A DNA stretch of 5,003 nucleotides from RGIG3009 sp045578425 (GCA_045578425.1 JAZNKF010000011.1:1-5003); one strand, 5' to 3'. Positions 1-5,003 are shown, counted from the first letter of the stretch. Notes: generated by a model not told the origin, from the sequence alone. Program-made: numbers and translations.

Positions 1-137
1 GCATCGTCCGCATCGGTAGAGGGACCGTCCAATAATTGCAACGTGACGCCTTCTACTAAAAAGCCTTGTTGTTGTAACAAAAAAGCCGCTGCCGAACTGT
101 CGATGCCACCGCTCATGCCGACCCATACGCGTTTCAT
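1..137 (-). CDS. mnmA: tRNA-specific 2-thiouridylase MnmA, N-terminal 45 codons (cut by window edge)
   Basis: MnmA (TrmU) activates U34 of the tRNAs for Lys, Glu and Gln with ATP and inserts sulfur received as a persulfide, giving 2-thiouridine at the wobble position in the cytoplasm. The visible part begins MKRVWVGMSGGIDSSAAAFL. Residues 9-15 (SGGIDSS) are the PP-loop ATP-pyrophosphatase motif, with Ile where Val is more usual. The following stretch up to GVTLQLLDG (about 30-38) and an acidic DADDA fit the first Rossmann strand-helix units of the family. The catalytic cysteines lie outside the window. The ATG is preceded by AGGAGGG five bases upstream, which fixes the start. The gene lies 40 bases downstream of the orphan membrane-protein gene on the same strand with no terminator visible between them, so read-through is possible. 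No cysteine desulfurase gene, a common MnmA neighbour, lies immediately upstream here. Confidence 0.93.
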   Translation of the reverse strand, partial: MKRVWVGMSGGIDSSAAAFLLQQQGFLVEGVTLQLLDGPSTDADD

Positions 138-142
138 GCAAT

Positions 143-149
143 CCCTCCT
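143..149 (-). promoter_or_regulatory. Ribosome-binding site of mnmA
   Basis: On the minus strand this reads AGGAGGG, five bases before the ATG at 137-135. It is a near-perfect Shine-Dalgarno sequence and supports independent, efficient initiation of mnmA even if it is transcribed together with the upstream gene. Confidence 0.85.
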
Positions 150-177
150 CTGATCACCATTTTGAAAATACACAGAA

Positions 178-1092
178 CTAATTGTTTTTGCAATATACAT
201 CTATTCCGTTCTTGTTGATTTCGTCCAACATATCAGAAATGGTAAATTCCAGTTCCTCTTTGGCGTGTTCGTTTTTAACACCGCGATAAGACGTTTTGCC
301 AAGACGAACATACAGCAAGTCAACACTCACAGTAGCTACACGGTTTTCGTCCGTTTCATTATAATGTGCAATTTCTACAATAAGGGTATAGGTATACCCC
401 TCTTTGGGTCTGGACTTTAATTCTTCAAGCTCTTTAGTGATATAAAAATATTTCGTCTTGATATCAAGATTATATTGTTTCGCCTGTGCTATAAACAATT
501 TTAACCATTCTCTTGTTTCGGCCCTTATTTCTCGTTCCATTGGAACAATCTCATCTGTTAAACAAGCCTTTATTTGAGACTGTTTTTTATTTTTTCGTTT
601 ATTGATCCATTTTTTTGTATCTTCAAACAAATATCCTGTTATTGTTCCGTCCCAATATTTTTCGAGCAAATGTTTTGTTCGAAAACTCTTGCGAATATGT
701 CCGTTCATATAAAATCTGTATTTGCCTACATTTGTACCTTTGATACTGAAAACATAGGCGTAGAAGAATTCAAAAACAATTGTATCTGATGAATTGACAA
801 GGCTTGTATCCTCGACCTCAATAGCGTGTATATCTTTCCATAAATAGCGTTCTACCGGAAGAAAAACATAACACAAAGAGACACCTTCGCCGTCGAAAGC
901 GTAGCAATAAGGGGTAAACAGCAAGGTAGGGACTATAAAGAGAATAGCTGCTATACCAAGACCAAACCCCCAAGCAGCATCATTGTCCGCAAAAAAACCT
1001 ATTGAACTCTCTGCTAAAAGCAAACCGAGAATTATTAAAAAGTTAAAAAGTTTATTGAGCGCAAATTGCTTTTTCTTGTGTATGTTAATCAC
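178..1092 (-). CDS. Uncharacterised protein with two membrane helices and a PH-like region
   Basis: I do not recognise a named family. Taking the GTG at 1092-1090 as start gives 304 residues. Two hydrophobic segments at about residues 15-34 and 41-60 should form a membrane hairpin. They are followed by a strand-rich stretch (about 62-95) containing YAFDGEGVSL and the ending LWKDIHAIEVED. This order of paired helices, a beta-rich region and a W-x-x-I-x-x-I-E-V strand resembles bacterial PH-like (YcxB/YdbT-like) proteins; this is resemblance by eye only. A basic patch (KKWINKRKNKKQ, about 160-171) leads to a charged soluble C-terminal region. The start is uncertain. The open frame runs upstream to ATGs at 1122 and 1185, but those codons lie upstream of the predicted transcription start and, in part, inside the hairpin array, with no Shine-Dalgarno. 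AGGTGAT at 1088-1094 could pair with 16S rRNA but overlaps the GTG; an ATA at 1083-1081 is another option. Hand-counted 60-base blocks give 28-43% GC against about 48-62% in secA, suggesting a separate history. Confidence 0.6.
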   Translation of the reverse strand: MINIHKKKQFALNKLFNFLIILGLLLAESSIGFFADNDAAWGFGLGIAAILFIVPTLLFTPYCYAFDGEGVSLCYVFLPVERYLWKDIHAIEVEDTSLVNSSDTIVFEFFYAYVFSIKGTNVGKYRFYMNGHIRKSFRTKHLLEKYWDGTITGYLFEDTKKWINKRKNKKQSQIKACLTDEIVPMEREIRAETREWLKLFIAQAKQYNLDIKTKYFYITKELEELKSRPKEGYTYTLIVEIAHYNETDENRVATVSVDLLYVRLGKTSYRGVKNEHAKEELEFTISDMLDEINKNGIDVYCKNN

Positions 1093-1112
1093 CTTGCTTT
1101 CAACCCAACAGA

Positions 1113-1141
1113 ATGATACCATATATTTGCACGAAGTGCAA
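1113..1141 (-). promoter_or_regulatory. Probable promoter of the orphan membrane-protein gene
   Basis: On the minus strand an extended -10 reads TGG-TATCAT (the TATCAT is at 1118-1113, five of six consensus bases). Exactly 17 bases upstream is TTGCAC (1141-1136), a weak -35 with only the TTG conserved. That -35 is one arm of the outermost hairpin of the neighbouring repeat array. Transcription would start near 1106, downstream of the ATG at 1120-1122, so longer versions of the encoded protein are unlikely. Confidence 0.5.
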
Positions 1142-1301
1142 CAGCATTGGGCGAAAACCCACATCGTTTGTGCGAAGTGAAACACCGTTTGCCGTGAGGC
1201 AACCTCGTTTTGTGTCCGTAAACGAACAATGATGTTGACCTAAAGATCAAATGATGTTTGCAACCAAAGTTGCAAAATGATGTTGTGTCCTGCGGACACA
1301 A
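1127..1301. repeat. Array of seven or eight short inverted repeats with ATGATG-like spacers
   Basis: Consecutive small palindromes, mostly beginning TTG and ending CAA, are separated by 5-6 base spacers. Clear units are TTGCAC/GTGCAA (1127-1141), TGGG/CCCA (1148-1161), TTGCC/GGCAA (1189-1202), TTGA..C/G..TCAA with one mismatch (1235-1250), TTTGCAAC/GTTGCAAA (1257-1276) and TTGTGTCC/GGACACAA (1283-1301). Units near 1167-1182 and 1209-1228 have poorly matching arms. In the right half the spacers on the plus strand are ATGATG. In the left half the similar spacers (CGATG, CGGTG, CGAGG, TGCTG) appear on the minus strand, so the array seems to consist of two opposed halves. Similar hairpin strings occur between genes in Clostridia genomes, from memory; their function is not established. 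No coding sequence is supported here. Confidence 0.75.
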
Positions 1302-1305
1302 ACAC

Positions 1306-1345
1306 AAAAAATAAAGGGACTGTCGAAACAGTCCCTTTATTTTTT
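1306..1345 (-). terminator. Intrinsic terminator of tRNA-Thr, potentially bidirectional
   Basis: A perfect 18-bp inverted repeat (arms 1306-1323 and 1328-1345) encloses a 4-base loop, TTCG on the minus strand. The GC-containing core is AAAGGGACTGT. The outer part is A6/T6, so each strand ends in a run of six T. On the minus strand it directly follows the tRNA, and its outermost base coincides with the tRNA's terminal A. Read on the plus strand it would also work, but there is no plus-strand gene upstream that needs it. Confidence 0.9.
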
Positions 1346-1420
1346 GGAGCTACCGATCCGATTCGAACGGACGACCTGCTCATTACGAGTGAGCTGCTCT
1401 ACCTGCTGAGCCACGGTAGC
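1345..1420 (-). tRNA. tRNA-Thr (anticodon CGT)
   Basis: The minus strand folds into a canonical 76-base cloverleaf. The acceptor stem is GCTACCG/CGGTAGC. The D arm is GCTC-AGCAGGTA-GAGC and the anticodon arm is GCTCA-CTCGTAA-TGAGC. The variable loop is AGGTC, and the T arm is GTCCG-TTCGAAT-CGGAT with one G-T wobble pair. Loop positions 34-36 are CGT, which reads the threonine codon ACG. The discriminator is T and CCA is encoded, with its final A at position 1345. It has its own promoter and terminator, so it is a single-gene unit transcribed divergently from the XRE regulator gene. Confidence 0.97.
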
Positions 1421-1433
1421 ATTTAACTCCATG

Positions 1434-1462
1434 ATTATAACAAACCAAACGGCAATCGTCAA
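1434..1462 (-). promoter_or_regulatory. Strong promoter of tRNA-Thr
   Basis: The minus strand has TTGACG (1462-1457, five of six consensus bases), a 17-base spacer and a perfect TATAAT (1439-1434). Transcription should start near 1427, giving a leader of about seven bases before the mature tRNA. An A-rich stretch (CAAAAAAACA) just upstream of the -35 resembles an UP element, as expected for a stable-RNA gene. Confidence 0.9.
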
Positions 1463-1476
1463 GGTGTTTTTTTGAG

Positions 1477-1506
1477 TTTCTCGTTTTTTTCTTGCCAAAC
1501 GAGAAA
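1477..1506. promoter_or_regulatory. Candidate operator: perfect 10-bp inverted repeat
   Basis: TTTCTCGTTT (1477-1486) is mirrored exactly by AAACGAGAAA (1497-1506) with ten bases between. The centre-to-centre distance is 20 bp, about two helical turns, which suits a dimeric helix-turn-helix regulator. The right arm overlaps the -35 of the XRE gene promoter and the left arm lies 15 bases upstream of the -35 of the tRNA-Thr promoter. Autoregulation by the XRE protein encoded just downstream is the simplest reading, but this is inference. A role as an RNA hairpin is less likely because no transcript is expected to cross it. Confidence 0.5.
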
Positions 1507-1520
1507 AAATATGGTTAAAT
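1492..1520 (+). promoter_or_regulatory. Promoter of the XRE regulator gene
   Basis: TTGCCA (1492-1497, five of six consensus bases) and TTAAAT (1515-1520, four of six) are 17 bases apart. A TGG before the -10 supplies an extended -10 contact. Start of transcription is expected near 1527, close upstream of the ribosome-binding site at 1538. Confidence 0.65.
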
Positions 1521-1537
1521 AAAAGAAGATTACTGCG

Positions 1538-1544
1538 AAAGGAG
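1538..1544 (+). promoter_or_regulatory. Ribosome-binding site selecting a TTG start for the XRE gene
   Basis: AAAGGAG lies nine bases before the TTG at 1554. No ATG or GTG lies in frame close to it, so this site decides the unusual start codon. Confidence 0.8.
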
Positions 1545-1553
1545 CGTTGCGGT

Positions 1554-1955
1554 TTGCCCAAAGATTTACAAACAACAAAACAGATTGCCGAACGGTTAAT
1601 TAAGTTGCGCCGTATAACCGGGCTGACACAAGATGCCGTTGCCACTGCTGTGGGAATCGGTCGCACCAATTATTCACATTATGAAACCGCAACGGCGTGT
1701 CCTCCGCCGCACATGCTTGCTCGCTTAGCGTCTGTGTTTGACGTTTCGGTCGATTTCTTGCTGGGGCGGGAGCAATTAACACCCACCGCTGTTTTGCGTG
1801 ATAGCGGCTTTCCCCTCTTTGATGACATGACAGAGCGACTCTCTCGCCTGAAAGATGACGAACTCGCTTTGGTGTTGCAGTATCGGCAACTCACCCCTGA
1901 ACAAAAGCGGGAATTGTTTACGCTTACCGACTCGTTTTTGAATGAAGATGCCTAA
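1554..1955 (+). CDS. XRE-family helix-turn-helix transcriptional regulator
   Basis: A 133-residue cytoplasmic DNA-binding protein. The HTH_3/XRE domain spans about residues 11-70: a first helix IAERLIKLRRITG, then LTQDAVATAVGI, with Gln26 at the typical start of helix 2, and GRTNYSHYETATACPPP as the recognition helix and following turn. It closes with LARLASVFDVSVDFLLG, the usual end of this domain in Firmicutes. After a linker comes a charged helical tail (about 93-130, RLSRLKDDELALVLQYRQLTPEQKRELFTL) of the kind seen in clostridial XRE proteins, possibly for dimerisation. There is no peptidase or sensor domain, so the signal is unknown. The start is TTG with a good Shine-Dalgarno nine bases upstream. 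The gene stands alone with its own promoter and terminator, and may bind the inverted repeat at 1477-1506. Base composition is like that of secA. Which genes it controls cannot be read from the window. Confidence 0.92.
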   Translation: MPKDLQTTKQIAERLIKLRRITGLTQDAVATAVGIGRTNYSHYETATACPPPHMLARLASVFDVSVDFLLGREQLTPTAVLRDSGFPLFDDMTERLSRLKDDELALVLQYRQLTPEQKRELFTLTDSFLNEDA

Positions 1956-1963
1956 TAATTTTG

Positions 1964-1989
1964 ACACCCTCTTTGCGAGGGTGTTTTTT
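1964..1989 (+). terminator. Intrinsic terminator after the XRE gene
   Basis: ACACCCTC (1964-1971) pairs perfectly with GAGGGTGT (1977-1984) around a five-base loop, followed by a T run to 1989. It begins nine bases after the XRE stop codon and separates that gene from secA. Confidence 0.93.
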
Positions 1990-2002
1990 CTTGCATTTTC
2001 GC

Positions 2003-2031
2003 TTGTCACGTTGCCGTTTTTATGGTATGAT
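2003..2031 (+). promoter_or_regulatory. Promoter of secA
   Basis: TTGTCA (2003-2008) and TATGAT (2026-2031) each match five of six consensus bases and are 17 bases apart, with an extended -10 TGG at 2023-2025. Transcription should start near 2038, leaving a leader of about 35 bases with no room for a SecM-like arrest peptide or a riboswitch. An imperfect palindrome, TAG-g-TATATA-a-CTA (2035-2048), sits at the start site; its significance is unclear. Confidence 0.85.
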
Positions 2032-2059
2032 TGTTAGGTATATAACTATTTGTTTAAAA

Positions 2060-2066
2060 AGAGGTG
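2060..2066 (+). promoter_or_regulatory. Ribosome-binding site that fixes the secA start at TTG 2073
   Basis: AGAGGTG ends six bases before the TTG at 2073. The in-frame GTG at 2064 is itself part of this sequence, so it is a poor start. An in-frame TAA at 2055-2057 excludes anything further upstream. Confidence 0.85.
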
Positions 2067-2072
2067 TTCCGT

Positions 2073-4820
2073 TTGGGAATCTTAAAAGCTCTGTTTGGTG
2101 ATTACAGTGCTCGTGAAATCAAGCGTATCCGCCCGCTGTGTGACAGTGTTTTGGCGTTGGAAGATACTTACCGTGCCATGGACGAAGAAACGTTAAAAGC
2201 GCAAACCGGCATTTTGCGCGACCGCTTAGCTAGCGGCGAAAGTACCGACGATATTTTGCCCGATGCTTTTGCCGTTTGCCGCGAAGCCAGTGACCGCGTG
2301 TTGGGTATGCGTCCGTTCCCGGTGCAAATCCTTGGCGGTATTATTTTGCATCAAGGCCGCATTGCCGAAATGAAAACCGGTGAAGGTAAAACGTTGGTCG
2401 CCACTCTTCCCGCTTATTTGAATGCGTTGACAGGTGAAGGTGTTCACATTGTCACCGTCAACGATTATTTGGCGCGCCGCGACAGCGAGTGGATGGGCAA
2501 AGTGTTCCGTTACTTAGGGTTAACCGTTGGTCTTATCGTGCACGACCTTTCGAACGAAGAACGCCGTTTGGCGTATGCCGCGGATATTACCTATGGCACC
2601 AACAACGAATTGGGCTTTGATTACCTGCGCGATAACATGGTCATTGACAAAGAACAAAAAGTGCAACGCGCGCACCACTATGCCATCGTGGACGAAGTGG
2701 ACTCCATTTTGATTGACGAGGCACGTACCCCGCTCATTATTTCGGGACAAGGCGATAAATCCACCGAACTTTACAACCAAGCCGACCGTTTTGCCGCCGG
2801 TTTGCGGTTGTTCAAAACCAAAGAGATGGATACCAAAGCCGAGCAAGACACCGTCGACGGCGATTATATTGTTGATGAAAAGGCACGCACCGCCACGCTG
2901 ACACAAAGCGGTGTGAAAAAAGCAGAACAATATTTCCACGTGGAAAATCTGATGGACCCAGAACACGTGACGTTGTTGCACCACATTAACCAAGCCATCA
3001 AAGCACGCGGTGTCATGCACCGTGATGTGGATTACGTGGTTAAAGACGGACAAGTCATTATCGTGGACGAATTTACCGGTCGACTCATGTTTGGCCGTCG
3101 GTATAATGAAGGCTTGCACCAAGCCATCGAAGCCAAAGAAAACGTTAAAGTTGAACGCGAAAGCAAAACCTTGGCAACCATCACGTTCCAAAACTATTTC
3201 CGCCTATACCAAAAACTTTCCGGCATGACGGGTACAGCACTGACCGAAGAAGCGGAGTTCCAACAAATTTACCATTTGGACGTGGTGGAAATCCCCACCA
3301 ACAAACCTATGGCGCGTATTGACCACCCCGACGTGGTTTACAAAACCGAAGACGGCAAATTCCGCGCGGTCATTGACCAAATTGCGGAATGTTACGCCCG
3401 CAAACAACCGGTGTTGGTGGGTACCATTTCGATTGAAAAATCCGAAAAGTTATCCAAAATGCTCAAAATGCGCGGCATCCCGCACGAAGTGCTCAACGCC
3501 AAGCACCACGAAAAGGAAGCGCAAATCGTCGCGCAAGCCGGTAAAGCGGGGGCTGTGACCATTGCCACCAACATGGCAGGGCGCGGTACCGACATTAAAC
3601 TTGGCGGTAACGCCGAATTTTTGGCAAAAGCCGAAATGCGCCGTATAGGTATTTCGGACGAACTGATTGCGCAATCCACCGGTTTTGCCGAAACGACTGA
3701 CGAAGAAATTTTGTCGGCTCGCGCGACGTTCCAACAACTCGAACAAAAATACCGCGAAGAAATCCGCGAGGAAGAAGAAACGGTAAAAGCGGCGGGCGGT
3801 TTGTTCATTTTGGGTACCGAACGCCACGAATCTCGCCGTATAGACAACCAGTTGCGCGGTCGTTCCGGCCGTCAGGGCGATGCAGGTTCCACACGTTTTT
3901 ATTTGTCGATGGAAGACGATTTGATGCGCTTGTTCGGCGGGGAACGTATGCACAGCATGATGGAAATGCTGGGCGTTGACGAAAACACCCCCATTGAAAA
4001 CGGTATGTTGACCCGTGCGATTGAAACGGCGCAAAGCCGCGTGGAAGAACGCAACTTTGGCATTCGGCGCAGCGTTTTGCAATATGACGATGTTATGAAT
4101 CGTCAACGCGAACTCATTTACGACCAACGCAACAAAGTGCTGAACGGCGAAAACGTGCGCGGCTCGATTATGGGCATGATTCGCGAATCCATCGAAGCCA
4201 CCGTTAACCAATACACCGACAACGATTTGGACCATACCGAATGGAATTTGGACGGTCTGCGCGAATTTTATACCGGTTGGTTGATTACCGGGAGCGATTT
4301 GCGCTATACCCCGCAAGAGCTGGAAGACAAAGAACGCGCCGATATCGCAGAGGAACTCATCGGCTTTGCCGAAGCGATTTACGAAGCCAAGGAAAAAGAA
4401 TACGGCGAAGAAATTATGCGCCAACTCGAGCGTGTGGTGTTGCTCAAAACCGTTGACCGTTACTGGATGGACCATATTGACAACATGGACGAACTGCGCA
4501 AAGGGATTCACTTGCGCGCGTATGGTCAGTACGACCCTGTGGTGCTGTATCGCAAAGAAGGCTTTGATATGTTCGACGGCATGATTGCCGCCATTCGCGA
4601 AGATACCGCCCGCCTGATGCTCACCGCGCAACTGCGGCAACAAGAAGTGCCGCAACACGAAGCGGTTGCCAAACCGCTAGCGACTTCGTCGGACGGTACC
4701 GATGCACCGCGCACCGTGCGCAAAAAAGAAAGCGAAAAAATCGGCCGCAACGACCCGTGCCCCTGCGGCAGCGGCAAGAAGTATAAAAAATGTTGCGGAA
4801 AAAGTGAAACACAAGAGTAA
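2073..4820 (+). CDS. secA: Protein translocase subunit SecA (preprotein-translocating ATPase)
   Basis: SecA binds preproteins and drives them through the SecYEG membrane channel by ATP hydrolysis. The TTG start gives 915 residues beginning MGILKALFGDYSAREIK, the usual SecA opening. NBD1 carries Walker A MKTGEGKT (100-107, Lys106) and Walker B DEVD (207-210). The preprotein cross-linking domain runs from about 228 to 372. NBD2 has TNMAGRGTDIKLG (499-511) and the arginine-finger region from GTERHES to GRSGRQGD (581-603). The helical scaffold and wing domains follow, including LRAYGQYDPVVLY. A variable linker leads to a zinc-binding tail with Cys896, Cys898, Cys907 and Cys908 (DPCPCGSGKKYKKCCG), which in relatives contacts SecB or ribosomes and lipids. 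About 60 residues (513-574) are inserted between KLGG and AAGGLFILGTERH compared with the short Bacillus subtilis form; similar insertions occur in other clostridial SecA proteins, from memory. All catalytic motifs are intact. It has its own promoter and probably forms an operon with ychF. Confidence 0.98.
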   Translation: MGILKALFGDYSAREIKRIRPLCDSVLALEDTYRAMDEETLKAQTGILRDRLASGESTDDILPDAFAVCREASDRVLGMRPFPVQILGGIILHQGRIAEMKTGEGKTLVATLPAYLNALTGEGVHIVTVNDYLARRDSEWMGKVFRYLGLTVGLIVHDLSNEERRLAYAADITYGTNNELGFDYLRDNMVIDKEQKVQRAHHYAIVDEVDSILIDEARTPLIISGQGDKSTELYNQADRFAAGLRLFKTKEMDTKAEQDTVDGDYIVDEKARTATLTQSGVKKAEQYFHVENLMDPEHVTLLHHINQAIKARGVMHRDVDYVVKDGQVIIVDEFTGRLMFGRRYNEGLHQAIEAKENVKVERESKTLATITFQNYFRLYQKLSGMTGTALTEEAEFQQIYHLDVVEIPTNKPMARIDHPDVVYKTEDGKFRAVIDQIAECYARKQPVLVGTISIEKSEKLSKMLKMRGIPHEVLNAKHHEKEAQIVAQAGKAGAVTIATNMAGRGTDIKLGGNAEFLAKAEMRRIGISDELIAQSTGFAETTDEEILSARATFQQLEQKYREEIREEEETVKAAGGLFILGTERHESRRIDNQLRGRSGRQGDAGSTRFYLSMEDDLMRLFGGERMHSMMEMLGVDENTPIENGMLTRAIETAQSRVEERNFGIRRSVLQYDDVMNRQRELIYDQRNKVLNGENVRGSIMGMIRESIEATVNQYTDNDLDHTEWNLDGLREFYTGWLITGSDLRYTPQELEDKERADIAEELIGFAEAIYEAKEKEYGEEIMRQLERVVLLKTVDRYWMDHIDNMDELRKGIHLRAYGQYDPVVLYRKEGFDMFDGMIAAIREDTARLMLTAQLRQQEVPQHEAVAKPLATSSDGTDAPRTVRKKESEKIGRNDPCPCGSGKKYKKCCGKSETQE

Positions 4821-4824
4821 GAAA

Positions 4825-4829
4825 GAAGG
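4825..4829 (+). promoter_or_regulatory. Ribosome-binding site of ychF
   Basis: GAAGG, within AAAGAAGG, lies nine bases before the TTG at 4839 inside the 18-base secA-ychF gap. It supports the TTG start, after which the protein matches the family from its second residue. Confidence 0.7.
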
Positions 4830-4838
4830 CTGTTTTGA

Positions 4839-5003
4839 TTGAAACTGGGTATTGTCGGGTTACCGAATGTCGGTAAATCCACGTTATTTAACGCCATCAC
4901 CAATGCGGGTGCACAAAGTGCAAACTTCCCATTTTGCACCATCGACCCCAACGTGGGTGTGGTTGCCGTGCCGGACAAGCGTTTGAACACGCTGTGCGAA
5001 ATG
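4839..5003 (+). CDS. ychF: Ribosome-associated ATPase YchF (OLA1/Obg-like), N-terminal 55 residues
   Basis: YchF is a universally conserved TRAFAC-class P-loop protein that, unlike most relatives, prefers ATP to GTP, associates with ribosomes and takes part in translation and stress responses. The visible part begins MKLGIVGLPNVGKSTLFNAI. The P-loop is GLPNVGKST (7-15). The segment AQSANFPFCTIDPNVGVV (25-42) is the diagnostic YchF switch I region, and VPDKRL follows. The G3 and G4 motifs, the coiled coil and the TGS domain lie beyond the window, so completeness cannot be judged. The TTG start has a Shine-Dalgarno nine bases upstream. The gene starts 18 bases after secA with no terminator or promoter visible between them, which points to co-transcription. 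Confidence 0.96.
   Translation, partial: MKLGIVGLPNVGKSTLFNAITNAGAQSANFPFCTIDPNVGVVAVPDKRLNTLCEM

Noticed and set aside
513..612. A plus-strand small gene within 574-789
   Set aside because: It is antisense to the better-supported orphan gene, lacks a ribosome-binding site and has no recognisable domain.
1127..1301. CRISPR array
   Set aside because: The spacers are 5-6 bases and the repeats are individually different palindromes; there is no constant 25-37 base repeat and no cas gene.
1089..1307. A 72-codon minus-strand open frame across the hairpin array (cysteine- and histidine-rich)
   Set aside because: It is a translation of palindromic repeats, with no ribosome-binding site and no family resemblance.
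1345..1420. Attachment site for an integrated element at the tRNA 3' end
   Set aside because: No second copy of the tRNA 3' sequence was seen in the window and there is no integrase gene, so only the composition contrast hints at insertion.
2032..2072. Regulatory leader (SecM-like arrest peptide or riboswitch) before secA
   Set aside because: The leader is only about 35 bases, with no open frame or stable fold beyond a weak palindrome at the transcription start.
2520..3191. A long minus-strand open frame opposite secA, and another at 3450-4658
   Set aside because: Both are antisense shadows of secA, rich in Phe, Val and His because of the codon composition on the sense strand, and neither has initiation signals.
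3609..3794. The SecA insertion (residues 513-574) as a new domain
   Set aside because: The position and charged helical character match insertions known in many other SecA proteins, so it is treated as normal variation.

Overview
The window looks like a chromosomal segment from a Clostridia-type Firmicute, perhaps of the Oscillospirales/Ruminococcaceae kind. This is an inference from four things: the SecA sequence (TTG start, SecA-type zinc tail, a long insertion in the second nucleotide-binding domain), the strong AGGAGG-like ribosome-binding sites, the extended -10 promoters, and a string of small hairpins separated by ATGATG-like spacers. No single feature fixes the species. Core genes run near 50% GC. 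The gene between mnmA and the hairpin array is clearly more AT-rich.

Layout. On the minus strand, positions 1-137 hold the first 45 codons of mnmA (tRNA 2-thiouridylase), cut by the window edge. Upstream of it on the same strand (178-1092) lies an unrecognised AT-rich gene for a protein with two membrane helices followed by a PH-like strand pattern. Its probable promoter sits at the edge of a roughly 175-base array of short inverted repeats (1127-1301). Next come a perfect 18-bp terminator hairpin (1306-1345) and a complete minus-strand tRNA-Thr(CGT) with encoded CCA (1345-1420), which has a near-consensus promoter.

From about 1490 everything runs on the plus strand. First is a small XRE-family regulator (1554-1955) whose -35 region overlaps a perfect 10-bp inverted repeat, a candidate operator. 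It ends in a clear intrinsic terminator. Then comes secA (2073-4820), the ATPase motor of the Sec translocon, from its own strong promoter. Eighteen bases later begins ychF (4839 to the window end), a translation-associated P-loop ATPase, probably co-transcribed with secA.

How the parts relate. SecA, YchF, MnmA and tRNA-Thr are housekeeping functions in protein export and translation, and all are recognisable. The non-routine material is the 178-1553 interval: the orphan membrane protein, the hairpin array beside the tRNA, and the divergent tRNA/XRE control region. All three plus-strand genes appear to start with TTG. I found no CRISPR array, transposase, integrase or recognised defence genes. 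Nothing in the window amounts to a demonstrated new system; the hairpin array and the orphan gene next to it deserve the closest look.
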